A DNA stretch of 64,000 bases from Alcaligenaceae bacterium. Lineage in GTDB: Bacteria; Pseudomonadota; Gammaproteobacteria; Burkholderiales; Burkholderiaceae_B. The notes beneath the pieces are model-generated. The model had not been told where the DNA came from. It made no database searches and was given only the letters and a program-made list of their open reading frames with translations. The position numbers were made by a program, and so were the translations under genes. Positions 47,774-58,549 of this stretch are shown here, piece after piece (position 1 is the stretch's first letter; each line of letters begins with the position of its first letter). The stretch is taken from positions 178,282 to 242,281 of the forward strand of contig JACCER010000004.1 of NCBI GenBank assembly GCA_013416445.1, read 5' to 3'.

Positions 47774-47858
47774 CTCAAGAACGAAAAACCACACGCATTA
47801 ATTTCACGACCATTTTTGACGTAACCGATGTCAAATCAGGGACATACGAAACCACAAG

Positions 47859-50216
47859 TCAGGCCGCGACCATTTCCTTCAGGGCAAACAACTTCAACAG
47901 TGCCGGCACCGCCGTGGCAGACGGCAAGCCAGGCTTGCCCACCACGCTGGCGCCCACTTTGCGTGGCAGCCCCGCCCCAGGCTCTTGCTTGTATTCCCAT
48001 GCTGCCATACCCAACTGCGTAGCAACCAGGGCCTTTTTCTGTAATGATTCCGCCCCGTCACGCTGCGCCAGCAATTGCCAGGCACGGGCCGCATAACGCA
48101 GGCCAGCCTTGGCCTCGGATCTGGCCACCAACCACGCCGCCAATTGCTCAGGCGTGGCATCCAGGGCAAACATATTGCTTAAACCGTGCAAGGTTTTTAC
48201 CACCGCACCGTCTGCCCGGTTGACGACTCGCACCGACACCAGTTGCAGCATCAGCGTATCTTGTTGCCTGGCAACCAGATCTATGGTTTCGCTGCCTACC
48301 CATAAGACCGTGTCTTCTACTGGCAAGCCTGCTACTTCCGATAAGGCGGCCATATACACGGGGCTGGCTACAGGACGATGGTCCAGTGTTTTGGCCAACG
48401 CCCCGACCGTCGTGGCGCAATCGTCAAATTCGATACGTGTCGTGGCGGTGCATTGAGCCAGCCAGGATACGTCCAGCCCAGCCAGCTTGCGCCATAAAGC
48501 CTGGCTGCCGCCTTCAAACAAATGCACCAAGGGCAAGCCTGCCTGATGCTGGCTCAGGCAAAGTATCTGGTGCAACAAGGCCTCGGGCGCCTTGGGGGGC
48601 ACCTGCGCACTGGCGCCACATGATGACTGCCATCCATGGGCAAAGCTGAGTTGCTGCATGGGCGTGCTCAAGGCCACGGCATCATCGCCAAGCAACACAC
48701 TGGTGCGCAAGTAGCCGCGGCTGTTGTCAGGCGACGCCTTCACGGCAATCTGATCATGCAGGGCCAGCACATACTTGTAACCCCTGTCTGACACACCACT
48801 CTGGGCAATGCGCAGCATATGTTCTATGTACCCTGCCAGCGAGGTCTCGTCCGGCCGCGGCGCGGTATAGCTGCGCCACACATCGTAGGCCTCGGAAGCG
48901 CAGGTTTGCTCGTCGATATAAGCGCAAGCCGTATCAAGGTCTGCCATGGATAGATCCGCGGCGTTTTCAGTTGCCATGGACAACAAACCCGGCAATAGGC
49001 GTTTGCGCCGACTCTCGGCGGCAGCAGCTAGCGTATGGTCTTCGGGCGCCTTGGCCAGCGACATAAGAGCGGCAAAATCGGCCTCGGTGGGCGCATACAA
49101 CGCCTGGTCCTGCTGCATGTGAACCAAAGCTTGGTCCACCAGTTCGGCTGCCGATAAAAACACCAGGTTCTGCGGTACCTTCTGGCCATTCGATACATAA
49201 TGAATAGGCAATTTATAGCGTAAGGCTGTATCAAGCGCCGCACCCAAGCGGCTGGCTTCATCGACCTTGGTGATGATGCAACCCTTTAAGGCCGAACCGC
49301 CGTCGTTGCTGTAAGTACGAGCGACTTCATCCAGGGTATCGCCGTGGCTGGACGCATTCAGCACCAACAGCCTATGCACCTGCCGCCCCGCATCGGCCAG
49401 CATGGCAGCCTGCTCGGGAATATAGTGATCGCGCTGGCTGATGCCTACGTTGTCTATCAGTATGGTCTGGTCGGGCCGTATGCCTTGCATGACTTGACGC
49501 AATTCGACCGCATTTTGCACCACGTGCACGGGCACACGCATGATTTGCCCGTAGATTTTCAATTGTTCGTGCGCCCCGATGCGATAGGTATCGGTGGTCA
49601 GCAGCACCAGGCTGTCGGGCCCCGAACGCTTTATGCAACGCGCTGCCAGCTTGGCGATGGTCGTGGTTTTACCGACGCCGGTAGGGCCAACCAGGGCCAG
49701 GGCCAACCCGGGCTCCCACAGCGCGTCCTCGCTGGCCAACACGGGCAAATGGGTGACCAGTTCGTTACGCGCCCACTGCAATGCTGCCTTGGCGCCCAAC
49801 TGTTCAGGCAGGCGCTTGAGCATGGCGCGCAATAAGGCAGTGCTGAAACCATAGCCCAGCAGTGTCTGGAACAGCGCCACCGCCTGTGGCGCCCGGCGTA
49901 ATTGATTGCCCCACATCAATTCGTCGATACGGGTTTCCAGCGCACCGCGCATGGCGCCTATGGCATTCATGACATCGACTTCAGGTTCAGGCTGCACCAA
50001 CGGCGCAGGGCTTGGCGCGCGAAGGGCAGCGGCAGGCGCTCCAGGCAAGGCATCTGGAACCGCAGCACCGGGCACTGAAGTGGGATCAGTGGCGAGGATT
50101 TCGACCCCGCCATTGACGCGACGGTTGGACACGATCAGGGCATCGGGGCCCAGGGCCAGCCGGACCTGGCGCAAGGCTTCCCGGTTGGTGCTGCCAAAAA
50201 AACGACTTATATTCAT
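47859..50216 (-). CDS. flhF: SRP-type GTPase FlhF with long C-terminal extension
   Basis: 785 aa. The N-terminal MNISRFFGSTNREALRQVRL is the FlhF opening. The NG domain spans about residues 110-375: P-loop GPTGVGKT (177-184), TTDTYRIGAHEQLKIYGQI, DNVG (255-258, usually DTVG or DTAG) and TKVDEA (316-321). Residues ~380-785 form a large extra region with no motif I recognise; most FlhF proteins end near 400-500. FlhF places polar flagella and recruits FliF in several genera. Its ATG overlaps the flhA stop. Confidence 0.94.
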   Translation of the reverse strand: MNISRFFGSTNREALRQVRLALGPDALIVSNRRVNGGVEILATDPTSVPGAAVPDALPGAPAAALRAPSPAPLVQPEPEVDVMNAIGAMRGALETRIDELMWGNQLRRAPQAVALFQTLLGYGFSTALLRAMLKRLPEQLGAKAALQWARNELVTHLPVLASEDALWEPGLALALVGPTGVGKTTTIAKLAARCIKRSGPDSLVLLTTDTYRIGAHEQLKIYGQIMRVPVHVVQNAVELRQVMQGIRPDQTILIDNVGISQRDHYIPEQAAMLADAGRQVHRLLVLNASSHGDTLDEVARTYSNDGGSALKGCIITKVDEASRLGAALDTALRYKLPIHYVSNGQKVPQNLVFLSAAELVDQALVHMQQDQALYAPTEADFAALMSLAKAPEDHTLAAAAESRRKRLLPGLLSMATENAADLSMADLDTACAYIDEQTCASEAYDVWRSYTAPRPDETSLAGYIEHMLRIAQSGVSDRGYKYVLALHDQIAVKASPDNSRGYLRTSVLLGDDAVALSTPMQQLSFAHGWQSSCGASAQVPPKAPEALLHQILCLSQHQAGLPLVHLFEGGSQALWRKLAGLDVSWLAQCTATTRIEFDDCATTVGALAKTLDHRPVASPVYMAALSEVAGLPVEDTVLWVGSETIDLVARQQDTLMLQLVSVRVVNRADGAVVKTLHGLSNMFALDATPEQLAAWLVARSEAKAGLRYAARAWQLLAQRDGAESLQKKALVATQLGMAAWEYKQEPGAGLPRKVGASVVGKPGLPSATAVPALLKLFALKEMVAA

Positions 50217-52327
50217 GTTGGACTCCCACCTATGACGGCGGTGATGCGCAAGATGCGCTCATCGGGTATTTCGGCATTGGATAGTACCCCGATCTGTGGG
50301 AAGTGATGCCTCAGGAAGCGTGATAACGATGCCCTTAATACCGGCGGCACCACCAGCACGCTTGCGTCGCCGTTGGCTTCCTGAATCTGCACAGCCCGCT
50401 GCGCATCGTTCAATACGCTTTCAGCCAGGCCCGGTTCCAGGGCGCCACTGGTCGTCAGGGCTTGCGTCAGCACCCTTTCCAGCCTGGCGTCCAGACCTAT
50501 TACACGCAACTCGGTGTCTCCGGGAAACCATTGCTGTGTAATTGCCCGACCCAAGGCTACCCGGGTAAGGGCCAGCAGTTCGGCGGCGTCGGGGCCTGTG
50601 CCACTGGGATTGAGCGCAGCCAGGCGCGGCGCCTGCTCGGCCAGCGTTTCAATGATATTGCGCATGTCGCGTATAGGCACTTCTTCGGCCAGCAAACCGC
50701 GCAATAATTTCTGCAGCAGGGTAAGCGTAATGGTCTTGGGCACCAGGTCTTCAATGAGCTTGGGCGCTTCGCGGCCAACATGATCAAGCAGGGACTGTAC
50801 TTCTTGGCGGCCCAGCAGTTGGCCGCCATAACGGTGCATGACGTGATTCAGATGAGTTGCAATGACCGTGCCTGCGTCGACCACGGTATAACCGGCGATC
50901 TGGGCCTGTTCGCGCAGGGCGACGTCAATCCAGACGGCTGGCAGGCCAAAGGCCGGGTCGGTGGTGATGGCACCAGGCAGCTTCATGGTGACACCGCCCG
51001 GGTCAATGGCCAGCCACTGGCCCGGCGTTGCCACGCCACGCCCGACTTCGACACCAGACAGCAAAATGCGGTAGTCGTTGGGCTTGAGTTCCAGGTTGTC
51101 GCGTATATGCACCACAGGCGGCAAAAAACCGACATCTTGCGCGAATTTCTTGCGCAGGCTGCGTATGCGATGCAGCAATTCGCCATTTTGGGCGTGATCA
51201 ACCAGGGAAATCAGACGATAGCCAACCTCGAGGCCCAAGGGATCGACCAGGGCGACGTCATCCCAGGTGGCTTCAGCCGCAGCAGCCTCGACCGCCGCCT
51301 GGATTTTTTCGGGCTCATCAGCCTGCGCCGCAACTTCGGCCTGCTGGCGCTTGAGCATCAGCCAGCCGCCGCCAGCCAACGCCGCAGCCAGCAACAGGAA
51401 GGCAACATGCGGCATATTGGGGATCAGCCCCATGGCGGCCATGATACCGGCCGTGATGAACAAGACATTGGGATTGGCGAACAACTGGCTGACCATTTGC
51501 TGGCCGACATCCTGGTCGGTAGCAACGCGCGACACCACCACACCCGCTGCAGTGGAAATGACCAGTGCGGGAATCTGTGCAACCAGGCCATCACCGATAG
51601 TCAGCAGCGTATAAACGCGACCGGCTTCGCTAAAAGCCAGGTCGTGCTGCCCCACCCCGATAACCAGACCGCCGATGACGTTGATGATCATGATCAGCAG
51701 ACCCGCCACGGCATCGCCACGCACGAATTTGCTGGCGCCGTCCATAGAACCGTAGAACTCGGCCTCTTGGGCGACTTCCATGCGCCGACGCCGAGCTTCG
51801 TCTTCACCCACCAAGCCGGCATTCAAGTCGGCATCGATTGCCATTTGCTTGCCGGGCATGGCGTCCAGGGTAAAACGCGCGCCGACTTCCGCAATGCGCC
51901 CCGCGCCCTTGGTAATTACCACGAAGTTAATAATGACCAGGATGACAAACACGATAATCCCGACCGCGAAGTTGCCGCCCACCAGAAAATGGCCAAAGGC
52001 CTCGATTACCTGGCCTGCGGCATCAGGCCCTTTATGCCCATGCAGCAGCACCACGCGCGTGGAAGCCACGTTCAGGGACAAGCGCAACAGGGTGGCAAAC
52101 AGCAGCACCGCCGGAAATGCGGCGAAGTCCAGTGGTTTCTTGGTGAACATCGCCACCAGCAGGATCATCACCGCTAATGAAATATTAAAGGTGAATAACA
52201 GGTCGAGGATAAACGGCGGCAGCGGCAGAATCATCATGGCCAGCACCATGAGGATCAGCACGGGGCCAGCCAAAAGGCGAGCGTGCTGCCCGCCATTGTT
52301 CTTGAGTGAAGCTAGAAAACTATTCAT
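50213..52327 (-). CDS. flhA: export gate protein FlhA
   Basis: 704 aa. About eight transmembrane helices in the first ~330 residues, with the FHIPEP-type signature region (GVGQHDLAF; RFTLDAMPGKQMAIDADLNA), then the cytoplasmic ring domain that binds chaperone-substrate complexes. It is joined to flhB (TAATG overlap) and flhF (ATGA overlap). Confidence 0.97.
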   Translation of the reverse strand: MNSFLASLKNNGGQHARLLAGPVLILMVLAMMILPLPPFILDLLFTFNISLAVMILLVAMFTKKPLDFAAFPAVLLFATLLRLSLNVASTRVVLLHGHKGPDAAGQVIEAFGHFLVGGNFAVGIIVFVILVIINFVVITKGAGRIAEVGARFTLDAMPGKQMAIDADLNAGLVGEDEARRRRMEVAQEAEFYGSMDGASKFVRGDAVAGLLIMIINVIGGLVIGVGQHDLAFSEAGRVYTLLTIGDGLVAQIPALVISTAAGVVVSRVATDQDVGQQMVSQLFANPNVLFITAGIMAAMGLIPNMPHVAFLLLAAALAGGGWLMLKRQQAEVAAQADEPEKIQAAVEAAAAEATWDDVALVDPLGLEVGYRLISLVDHAQNGELLHRIRSLRKKFAQDVGFLPPVVHIRDNLELKPNDYRILLSGVEVGRGVATPGQWLAIDPGGVTMKLPGAITTDPAFGLPAVWIDVALREQAQIAGYTVVDAGTVIATHLNHVMHRYGGQLLGRQEVQSLLDHVGREAPKLIEDLVPKTITLTLLQKLLRGLLAEEVPIRDMRNIIETLAEQAPRLAALNPSGTGPDAAELLALTRVALGRAITQQWFPGDTELRVIGLDARLERVLTQALTTSGALEPGLAESVLNDAQRAVQIQEANGDASVLVVPPVLRASLSRFLRHHFPQIGVLSNAEIPDERILRITAVIGGSPT

Positions 52328-53484
52328 TATGCGTTTGTCGCAACCTTATGTTTGCCCGCGGGATCGAGTTCGGGCGGAACCGTCAGACTGGAAGGCCGCT
52401 GGGGTTCCATCCCCAGACCCATATTCCAGTTGCGCAATTGAAACACCCATGCAAGTACTTCCGCGACTGCCGAATACAGTTCCGCAGGAATTTCCTGGCC
52501 CAGCTCAACATGGTGATACAGGGCGCGAGCCAAGGGTGGCGCGCTCAGCATGGGGACCTTATGCTCTTCGGCCAGGCTGCGAACCCTGGCGGCCACCAGA
52601 CCCGAGCCCTTGGCCACGACTTTTGGCGCCCCGCCCAGCCCTTCTTTGTAGGTCAGGGCCACGGCATAGTGTGTGGGGTTGGTGACAATAACATCGGCGC
52701 CGGGAACTTCTGCCATCATGCGCTGGCGCGCCATGGCGCGCTGCTGCTGCCGTATCCGGCCTTTGACGTGAGGGTCGCCGTCGCTTTCCTTGTGCTCTTG
52801 CTTGACGTCTTGCTTGGACATGCGCATTTTCTTGTAATGGCTATAAATCTGCCAGGGCGCGTCTATCAGGACGATCATGATCAGGCCGGAAATAATCAGG
52901 GTGGCGCATAAAGCCACCAGGCTCATGCCTTCCGTCAGGGCCTGGGTAGGTGTGGTGTGCATCAGGGACAGCATCTGGTCACGATAATTCCAGATGACCA
53001 TGCCGCCCACAGTCCCGATCACTGCTGCCTTGGCCAGCGTCTTGATGAGTTCGACCAGGGTTTGGGCTGAAAACATGCGTTTTATGCCCTTGAGCGGATT
53101 GAGCTTTTCGAATTTTGGTTCCAGAGCTTTGGTTGAAAAAGTGAGCCCGCCCAATAGTACCGAGGACAGGATGGCGACAATGAACAGGACGACAAACAGC
53201 GGAGCAAGGACGAGCAAGGCCTGCAGGGCGGAGTTTCCGGCAATGGCAAGCATGACGTTGGTATCTTGGCCCACGCGCAAATCAAACCATAGGCCGGAAC
53301 GCAAAATGCCGTTCAGGCCACGGTACATATAGGCGCCGCCCAGCCATAGCACGGCCACGCCAGCTCCCAACAGCAAAAATGTGTTGAGCTCGCGTGAACG
53401 TACGACCTGGCCTTCTTCGCGCGCCTTTTCGAGGCGCCGCGGAGAGGCGGGTTCGGTTTTTTCGAGGTCGCTGTCCTCTGCCAT
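52327..53484 (-). CDS. flhB: export switch protein FlhB
   Basis: 385 aa with four transmembrane helices and the autocleavage motif NPTH (VIVTNPTHYAVAL), where the Asn-Pro bond splits to allow the change from hook to filament export. The N-terminus SDLEKTEPASPRRLEKAREE is typical. A short FlhB-like paralogue lies at 17239. FlhB heads the flhB-flhA-flhF unit. Confidence 0.97.
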   Translation of the reverse strand: MAEDSDLEKTEPASPRRLEKAREEGQVVRSRELNTFLLLGAGVAVLWLGGAYMYRGLNGILRSGLWFDLRVGQDTNVMLAIAGNSALQALLVLAPLFVVLFIVAILSSVLLGGLTFSTKALEPKFEKLNPLKGIKRMFSAQTLVELIKTLAKAAVIGTVGGMVIWNYRDQMLSLMHTTPTQALTEGMSLVALCATLIISGLIMIVLIDAPWQIYSHYKKMRMSKQDVKQEHKESDGDPHVKGRIRQQQRAMARQRMMAEVPGADVIVTNPTHYAVALTYKEGLGGAPKVVAKGSGLVAARVRSLAEEHKVPMLSAPPLARALYHHVELGQEIPAELYSAVAEVLAWVFQLRNWNMGLGMEPQRPSSLTVPPELDPAGKHKVATNA

Positions 53485-53661
53485 TCAGTGGTAAGAAAAG
53501 AGTTTGAGGGGTGGGAATACTATCTGGCGTTGATTCTAGCTGACGTGGTGATTCACGAATGACCGAGCAAGCGGGGTAAATATGCTTAATTCGGTGTGCC
53601 AGCGCTTGGAGCGCTGTTGTTGTTGCGGTTGCCGTTGTGTGTGTATATTGAAATGATGATC

Positions 53662-53694
53662 GTCGGATTACGCGCCTGACGGCGCTAATCCGAC
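53662..53694. repeat. REP-like palindrome
   Basis: GTCGGATTACGCGCC and GGCGCTAATCCGAC are inverted around TGAC, a perfect 14-bp stem pattern apart from one extra base. It lies in the 218-bp flhB-cheZ gap just beyond the cheZ stop, where it could act as a transcript-end or mRNA-stabilising hairpin. The rest of the gap shows no gene. Confidence 0.8.
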
Positions 53695-53702
53695 AAACAA
53701 CG

Positions 53703-54347
53703 CTAAAAACCGAGGCTGTCGAGCAGGTCGTCGACCTGGTCTTGGCTGGTGACCACATCGACCTTGCCAGCTGGGTTCATGGCGGGGCCGTTCAGGAGCG
53801 AATTGGTTTCTTCACGACGCTCTTGGGGAACGTTGTCTACCAGGACTTGCACCAATTCGGTTTCTATGGCGGTGACCACACCGAGCATCTTCATGATTAC
53901 CTGGCCGGTGAGATCCTGGAAATCTTGAGCCATGATGATATCGAGAAGATTGGCTTGCGAAGCCTGTGTCTTTTCAGGGATGTCTTTGAGCAGGGCCCGG
54001 GTGTCGTCCACCAGTTCACGTGCCTGATCGAGTTCAACCGGGTGATCAAACCAACTTTGCCAACGCGCGTCGAGTTCTTTGGCTTCGCGCTGCATGCTGT
54101 CTTGCAAAGGCTGGGTTTGTTCGGCGGCATTGAGCACACGGTTGGCAGCCTGTTCAGTCATGTGCGCTACATAATGCAAGCGATCGCGGGCGTCGGGAAT
54201 CGCGTGGGCGGCGTCCTTGATGGCTTGATCCAGCCCCAGTTCACGCATGCTTTCACGCAACATGCGCGTCAGCGAAGCGATACGGTGTATGAGATCTACG
54301 GGTTGGCCATCGGCACCAAGAACCACAGGGGTATCCGCGACATTCAT
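53703..54347 (-). CDS. cheZ: CheY-P phosphatase CheZ
   Basis: 214 aa. The catalytic segment [16 protein letters not shown] contains the Gln that helps hydrolyse CheY phosphate, and the C-terminal [13 protein letters not shown] is the CheY-binding helix. It ends the chemotaxis signal at the motor. It lies 12 bp after cheY. Confidence 0.96.
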   Translation of the reverse strand: MNVADTPVVLGADGQPVDLIHRIASLTRMLRESMRELGLDQAIKDAAHAIPDARDRLHYVAHMTEQAANRVLNAAEQTQPLQDSMQREAKELDARWQSWFDHPVELDQARELVDDTRALLKDIPEKTQASQANLLDIIMAQDFQDLTGQVIMKMLGVVTAIETELVQVLVDNVPQERREETNSLLNGPAMNPAGKVDVVTSQDQVDDLLDSLGF

Positions 54348-54359
54348 TGTTACTCTCCT

Positions 54360-54749
54360 TTATGCTCCGAGCTTATCGAAAATTTTGTTAAGCTTTTCTT
54401 CCAGCGTCGCAGCAGTAAAAGGCTTGACCACATAGCCGTTCGCCCCAGCCTGGGCTGCGGCGATGATGTTTTCTTTCTTGGCCTCGGCCGTTACCATCAG
54501 TACCGGCAGCGCGGCCAATGCAGGATCGGCACGAATATGCTGGAGCATTGCAAGGCCATCCATGTTGGGCATATTCCAGTCGGACACAACAAACTCGAAA
54601 TTGCCATTGCGCAGTTTTTCGAGACCCATGGCGCCATCCTCGGCTTCGTCCACATTTTCGAACCCCAGGTCCTTAAGCAGGTTCTTGATGATGCGACGCA
54701 TAGTCGGGAAGTCATCAACAATCAGGATTTTCATGGTTTTTTGTACCAC
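54360..54749 (-). CDS. cheY: chemotaxis response regulator CheY
   Basis: 129 aa from a GTG with GGAG upstream; the ATG five codons later (MKILIVDDF) is the usual family start. Receiver-domain residues are present: the Asp pair in LIVDDF, phospho-acceptor Asp in [12 protein letters not shown], Thr in LMVTAEA and Lys in VVKPF. CheY-P binds FliM (gene at 25702). Confidence 0.97.
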   Translation of the reverse strand: MVQKTMKILIVDDFPTMRRIIKNLLKDLGFENVDEAEDGAMGLEKLRNGNFEFVVSDWNMPNMDGLAMLQHIRADPALAALPVLMVTAEAKKENIIAAAQAGANGYVVKPFTAATLEEKLNKIFDKLGA

Positions 54750-54795
54750 TTAACACGCTCCAAAATAATAAATAGCTAATAACATTCAGGGGAAC

Positions 54796-55857
54796 TCAGA
54801 CTCGGTGACCATACGAGCCAGCACTGGCAAGTATGCGTTCGCTTATTTCCGATAAAGGCACTGCGCTGTCGGCGGCGCCGATATGCAAGGCCTCGCGTGG
54901 CATGCCAAATACGACACAACTGGCTTCGTCTTGCGCAAAAGTAATGGCGCCCGCCTGTTTCATGGCGAGCATGCCCTGGGCGCCATCTTTGCCCATGCCG
55001 GTCAGGATCACGCCCACGGCGTTCTTGCCCGCTACCTGTGCCGCTGAATGAAACAGCACATCGACAGATGGACGATGGCGATTCACGGGATCGCTGTGTT
55101 CCAGCTTGACCACGTAATTGGCGCCTGATCGGGCCAGCTTCATGTGCGCGACACCGCCTGGTGCGAGATATACATGGCCAGGCAATACCCGCTGGCCGTC
55201 TTCCGCTTCGTGCACCTCGACTGCGCAAAGGCTATCGAGACGCTGTACGAAAGAGCGTGTAAAACCGGCGGGCATATGCTGGGTAATCATGATGGCCGGA
55301 CTATTGGCGGGCAAGGGTTCTAAAACCTGACGTATGGCCTCGGTGCCGCCGGTGGAGGCACCAATGAGCACCAGTTTTTCGGTGCTGGAGAACACATGAT
55401 TCAAGCGCCGCGCAGGTGCGGAACCGGCCCGCTGCGCAAGCTTGGGGCGCGAGTGTGCGGCGGCGCGAATTTTGTCAGCGATAAGTTCGCTGTATTCCAG
55501 CAAGCCATCACGCAAACCCAGCTTGGGCTTGGTTACGAAGTCGACCGCGCCCAATTCCAGGGCACGAATGGTGACTTCGGAGTTGCGTTCGGTCAGCGAA
55601 GACACCATGACCACCGGCATAGGGCGCAAACGCATCAGGCGTTCGAGGAAGTCCAGGCCGTCCATGCGCGGCATTTCGACGTCCAGGGTGAGGACATCGG
55701 GATTGTGCTGCTTGATGAGTTCGCGCGCAATGAGCGGATCGGGCGCAGACGCCACCACTTCCATGTCGGGTTGCTTATTGATGATTTCGGTCATCAACCC
55801 CCTGACCAGGGCCGAATCATCAACACAGAGAACACGAATTTTCTTCATTTTATGCAA
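54796..55857 (-). CDS. cheB: chemoreceptor methylesterase/deamidase CheB
   Basis: 353 aa. A receiver domain ([12 protein letters not shown]; Asp in [11 protein letters not shown]), a linker, and the esterase domain with the Ser-His-Asp triad in [18 protein letters not shown] and [11 protein letters not shown]. It removes receptor methyl groups when phosphorylated by CheA. It directly follows cheR; the cheD gene often found between them is absent. Confidence 0.97.
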   Translation of the reverse strand: MHKMKKIRVLCVDDSALVRGLMTEIINKQPDMEVVASAPDPLIARELIKQHNPDVLTLDVEMPRMDGLDFLERLMRLRPMPVVMVSSLTERNSEVTIRALELGAVDFVTKPKLGLRDGLLEYSELIADKIRAAAHSRPKLAQRAGSAPARRLNHVFSSTEKLVLIGASTGGTEAIRQVLEPLPANSPAIMITQHMPAGFTRSFVQRLDSLCAVEVHEAEDGQRVLPGHVYLAPGGVAHMKLARSGANYVVKLEHSDPVNRHRPSVDVLFHSAAQVAGKNAVGVILTGMGKDGAQGMLAMKQAGAITFAQDEASCVVFGMPREALHIGAADSAVPLSEISERILASAGSYGHRV

Positions 55858-55894
55858 TTCAATTAAAAAACGGTGATGGCGCCTTGTGTTGCGA

Positions 55895-56737
55895 CTAGCT
55901 TGGCGTATACACCGTCTGACCTTGCAAACGAAACGCTTTGGTCAGATAGGTAAAATTTTCGGAATGCCCCGCAAACAGCAGGCCACCCGGCTTCAACATT
56001 GGCGCAAAGCGTTCAAGTATGCGCGTTTGCGTGGGCTTATCGAAATAAATCATGGTGTTGCGACAAAATATGGCATCGAACTTGCGTTCGGCAGGCCAGA
56101 CGTTGGACAGCAGGTTGAAGGTATCGAATTCAACCATGTCGCGGATGTTGGATTTGACCCGCACCATGCCCTCGCGACGGCCTGTGCCACGTTGAAAATA
56201 TTTTTTAAGATATTCTTCCGGCACTGGCTGTACGCGCTCCAGGGAATAAACGCCTTCTCGCGCCCGCTCGACGGCACGTGTATCGATGTCGGTGGCGAAT
56301 ATGCTTACCCCGACATCGGGCTGCAGGCATGATTCGCGCAGTGTCATGGCGATGGTGTAGGGTTCTTCGCCTGTGGAAGAGGCCGCGCACCACACTGAAA
56401 ATGGCTTCTTGCGGCTTTTTGCAAACTTCGCCAAGACGTCGAAGTGATGCTGCTCGCGAAAGAAAGCCGTATGGTTGATCGTGAATGCATTGACAAACGC
56501 CTCCCATTCAGCTGAATGGGGATTTTGCTCGAGGTGGTCGAGGTATTCTTTTACGTTGCTCAGGCCCATGCTTTTGGTGCGCAGACCCAGCGTGCGGGCG
56601 GCCATTTCAAGCTTGTGGCTGCCAATGACAATCCCGGCCCTGGCGCGCAGCACACGGGCCGAGCGCTCAAAGTCATGCTGCCCGACCTCGGCGAGGACGG
56701 GCATGGCGAAAATGGATTGTGCTTGAGGCTGAGACAT
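55895..56737 (-). CDS. cheR: chemoreceptor methyltransferase CheR
   Basis: 280 aa. An N-terminal helical domain ([20 protein letters not shown]) and the SAM-binding domain ([20 protein letters not shown]; then [15 protein letters not shown], CheR-type, and [12 protein letters not shown]). It methylates MCP glutamates. The MCP at 32455 has the xWxxF tail that can tether it. It lies four bases after the upstream MCP gene. Confidence 0.97.
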   Translation of the reverse strand: MSQPQAQSIFAMPVLAEVGQHDFERSARVLRARAGIVIGSHKLEMAARTLGLRTKSMGLSNVKEYLDHLEQNPHSAEWEAFVNAFTINHTAFFREQHHFDVLAKFAKSRKKPFSVWCAASSTGEEPYTIAMTLRESCLQPDVGVSIFATDIDTRAVERAREGVYSLERVQPVPEEYLKKYFQRGTGRREGMVRVKSNIRDMVEFDTFNLLSNVWPAERKFDAIFCRNTMIYFDKPTQTRILERFAPMLKPGGLLFAGHSENFTYLTKAFRLQGQTVYTPS

Positions 56738-56741
56738 GTTT

Positions 56742-58484
56742 TCAGGAGTGCGCTAGCGCGGTAAAAGATGATGCCATGCCCAACGCATTGAGCGTGGGGT
56801 CTGGACCGGAATGCCTCAGTTGACTGGCGGCAACATCGATGACTTGATTGGTGTTGATCTTGAATACGGCTACGGCTTCGGTCAATCGGGCGGCTTGTTC
56901 TTGCAACGAACCCGCTGCTGCGGCTGCCTCTTGGACCAGGGCAGCGTTTTGCTGCACCACGCCATCCATGTCGACAACCGCCAGGTTTACCTGCGCAATA
57001 CCATCAGACTGTTCGTGCGAGGCCGAGGAAATTTCACCCATGATAGTGGTTACGCCCTGTACCGAACCCACGACTTCCTGCATGATATCGCCAGCGTCGT
57101 TGGCCAGCCTGGCGCCAGATTGCACCTTGCCCAAAGAGTCTTCTATTTGCTCTTTGATTTCTTTGGCGGCCTGGGCGCTACGCTGCGCCAGAGAACGCAC
57201 TTCACCCGCCACCACAGCAAAGCCCCTGCCCTGCTCGCCAACCCGGGCAGCTTCGACCGCTGCGTTGAGCGCCAGGATGTTGGTCTGGAACGCGATGCCT
57301 TCGATTACGCTGACGATTTCGGACATCTTGGTGGAGCTGGCCGAGATATCGTCCATGGTGGCAACTACCGCCGATACGGCCTGCCCGCCACGCACCGCGA
57401 CCTCGGAGGCATTTTTCGCCAAGCTGTCGGCCTGCTCGGCGTTGTCGGTATTCTGGCGCACAGTACTGGCGAGCTCTTCCATGCTGGCTGCGGTTTGCTG
57501 CAAGGCTGCCGCCTGCTGCTCGGTACGGCTGCTTAGGTCAGTGTTACCTATGAAAATTTCACGCGAACCCAGGTTGATTTCTTCTACGCCCCGGCGCACG
57601 GTGCTAACCGTGCGAGTGAGGCTTTCTTGCATGCGGCGCATGGCATCGTAGAGCACACCGATTTCATTTTTTGACATGACATCAACGCGTTGAGTCAGGT
57701 CGCCGCCGGCAATGCGGTCAAAATGCGTACCTGCCAAGCGCAGCGGTCGCAACACCATGCGACTAAGAAAAGCGTAGGTTGCCAAGGCTATGCCCAGGCA
57801 TGCCAGCATGGCCACAAAAACCAACTGAACAACCAATTCGTACTGCCTGCTTTCTTTCTGATGGGCATCTTGGACCAAGCGTTGCTGGTAGGCATGCAGG
57901 GTATTCAGCGAGCTATACAGGTCTTTTTCCAGGAGCAACGTGGTCAGGCCAAGAAAGCTATGATATTTTTTGATATCGCCCTTTTCGAGCAACCCAAACA
58001 ACGGTTTGACACCGCCGTCCATCAGTTTGGCATAGTCATCAGCCACTTTGCTGTAGTTGCCTTCAGGGTCAGCCACCTTTTTGAACAGTTCACGAAATAC
58101 CGCAAAGCCTGCCAAGGACTTGTCATAGTTGACGCGCGCCAGGTCGAGCAATTCGCGGGATTCACCGCTTAAGCCGGAAGTGCTGCCATGTTCAGTTCCG
58201 CCCCATTCAGCGGCAATTTCATTGGCATGATCATCATTGTTGATGCTAAAGCTGGCAACGGCACGGCTCAACCCGGTTTGTACATTTTTGTACTCGTCGA
58301 TGGCGTCATACAGGACTGAAGCCAGCTCGTCGTTCTGGACAAGGCGCTGGAACGTTTGATTATTGGCGCGTAACGACAGCACACCCAGAGCAGCCCCAGC
58401 CACTAGCATGGCCAGGAAAAAGGCAAGCACCAGAATCAAACTGGTGCGGATTTTCATGTTGGTGAGTAAAGATGCCTTGCGCAT
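56742..58484 (-). CDS. methyl-accepting chemotaxis protein (Tsr/Tar-like)
   Basis: About 580 aa. A transmembrane helix follows [20 protein letters not shown], then a ~160-residue helical periplasmic domain, helix 2 ([20 protein letters not shown]), HAMP and the signalling domain with [20 protein letters not shown]. It has no xWxxF tail. I chose the ATG at 58484, with AAGG upstream; a GTG at 58532 also has a purine-rich site. It is in the cheW-cheR position of the Bordetella tsr gene. Confidence 0.94.
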   Translation of the reverse strand: MRKASLLTNMKIRTSLILVLAFFLAMLVAGAALGVLSLRANNQTFQRLVQNDELASVLYDAIDEYKNVQTGLSRAVASFSINNDDHANEIAAEWGGTEHGSTSGLSGESRELLDLARVNYDKSLAGFAVFRELFKKVADPEGNYSKVADDYAKLMDGGVKPLFGLLEKGDIKKYHSFLGLTTLLLEKDLYSSLNTLHAYQQRLVQDAHQKESRQYELVVQLVFVAMLACLGIALATYAFLSRMVLRPLRLAGTHFDRIAGGDLTQRVDVMSKNEIGVLYDAMRRMQESLTRTVSTVRRGVEEINLGSREIFIGNTDLSSRTEQQAAALQQTAASMEELASTVRQNTDNAEQADSLAKNASEVAVRGGQAVSAVVATMDDISASSTKMSEIVSVIEGIAFQTNILALNAAVEAARVGEQGRGFAVVAGEVRSLAQRSAQAAKEIKEQIEDSLGKVQSGARLANDAGDIMQEVVGSVQGVTTIMGEISSASHEQSDGIAQVNLAVVDMDGVVQQNAALVQEAAAAAGSLQEQAARLTEAVAVFKINTNQVIDVAASQLRHSGPDPTLNALGMASSFTALAHS

Positions 58485-58549
58485 ACTGCCTTGCCCCGTG
58501 CTGTTGATATTCAGGTGTCTCGCCACAGACACCCCCCTTATTCTTTTTA

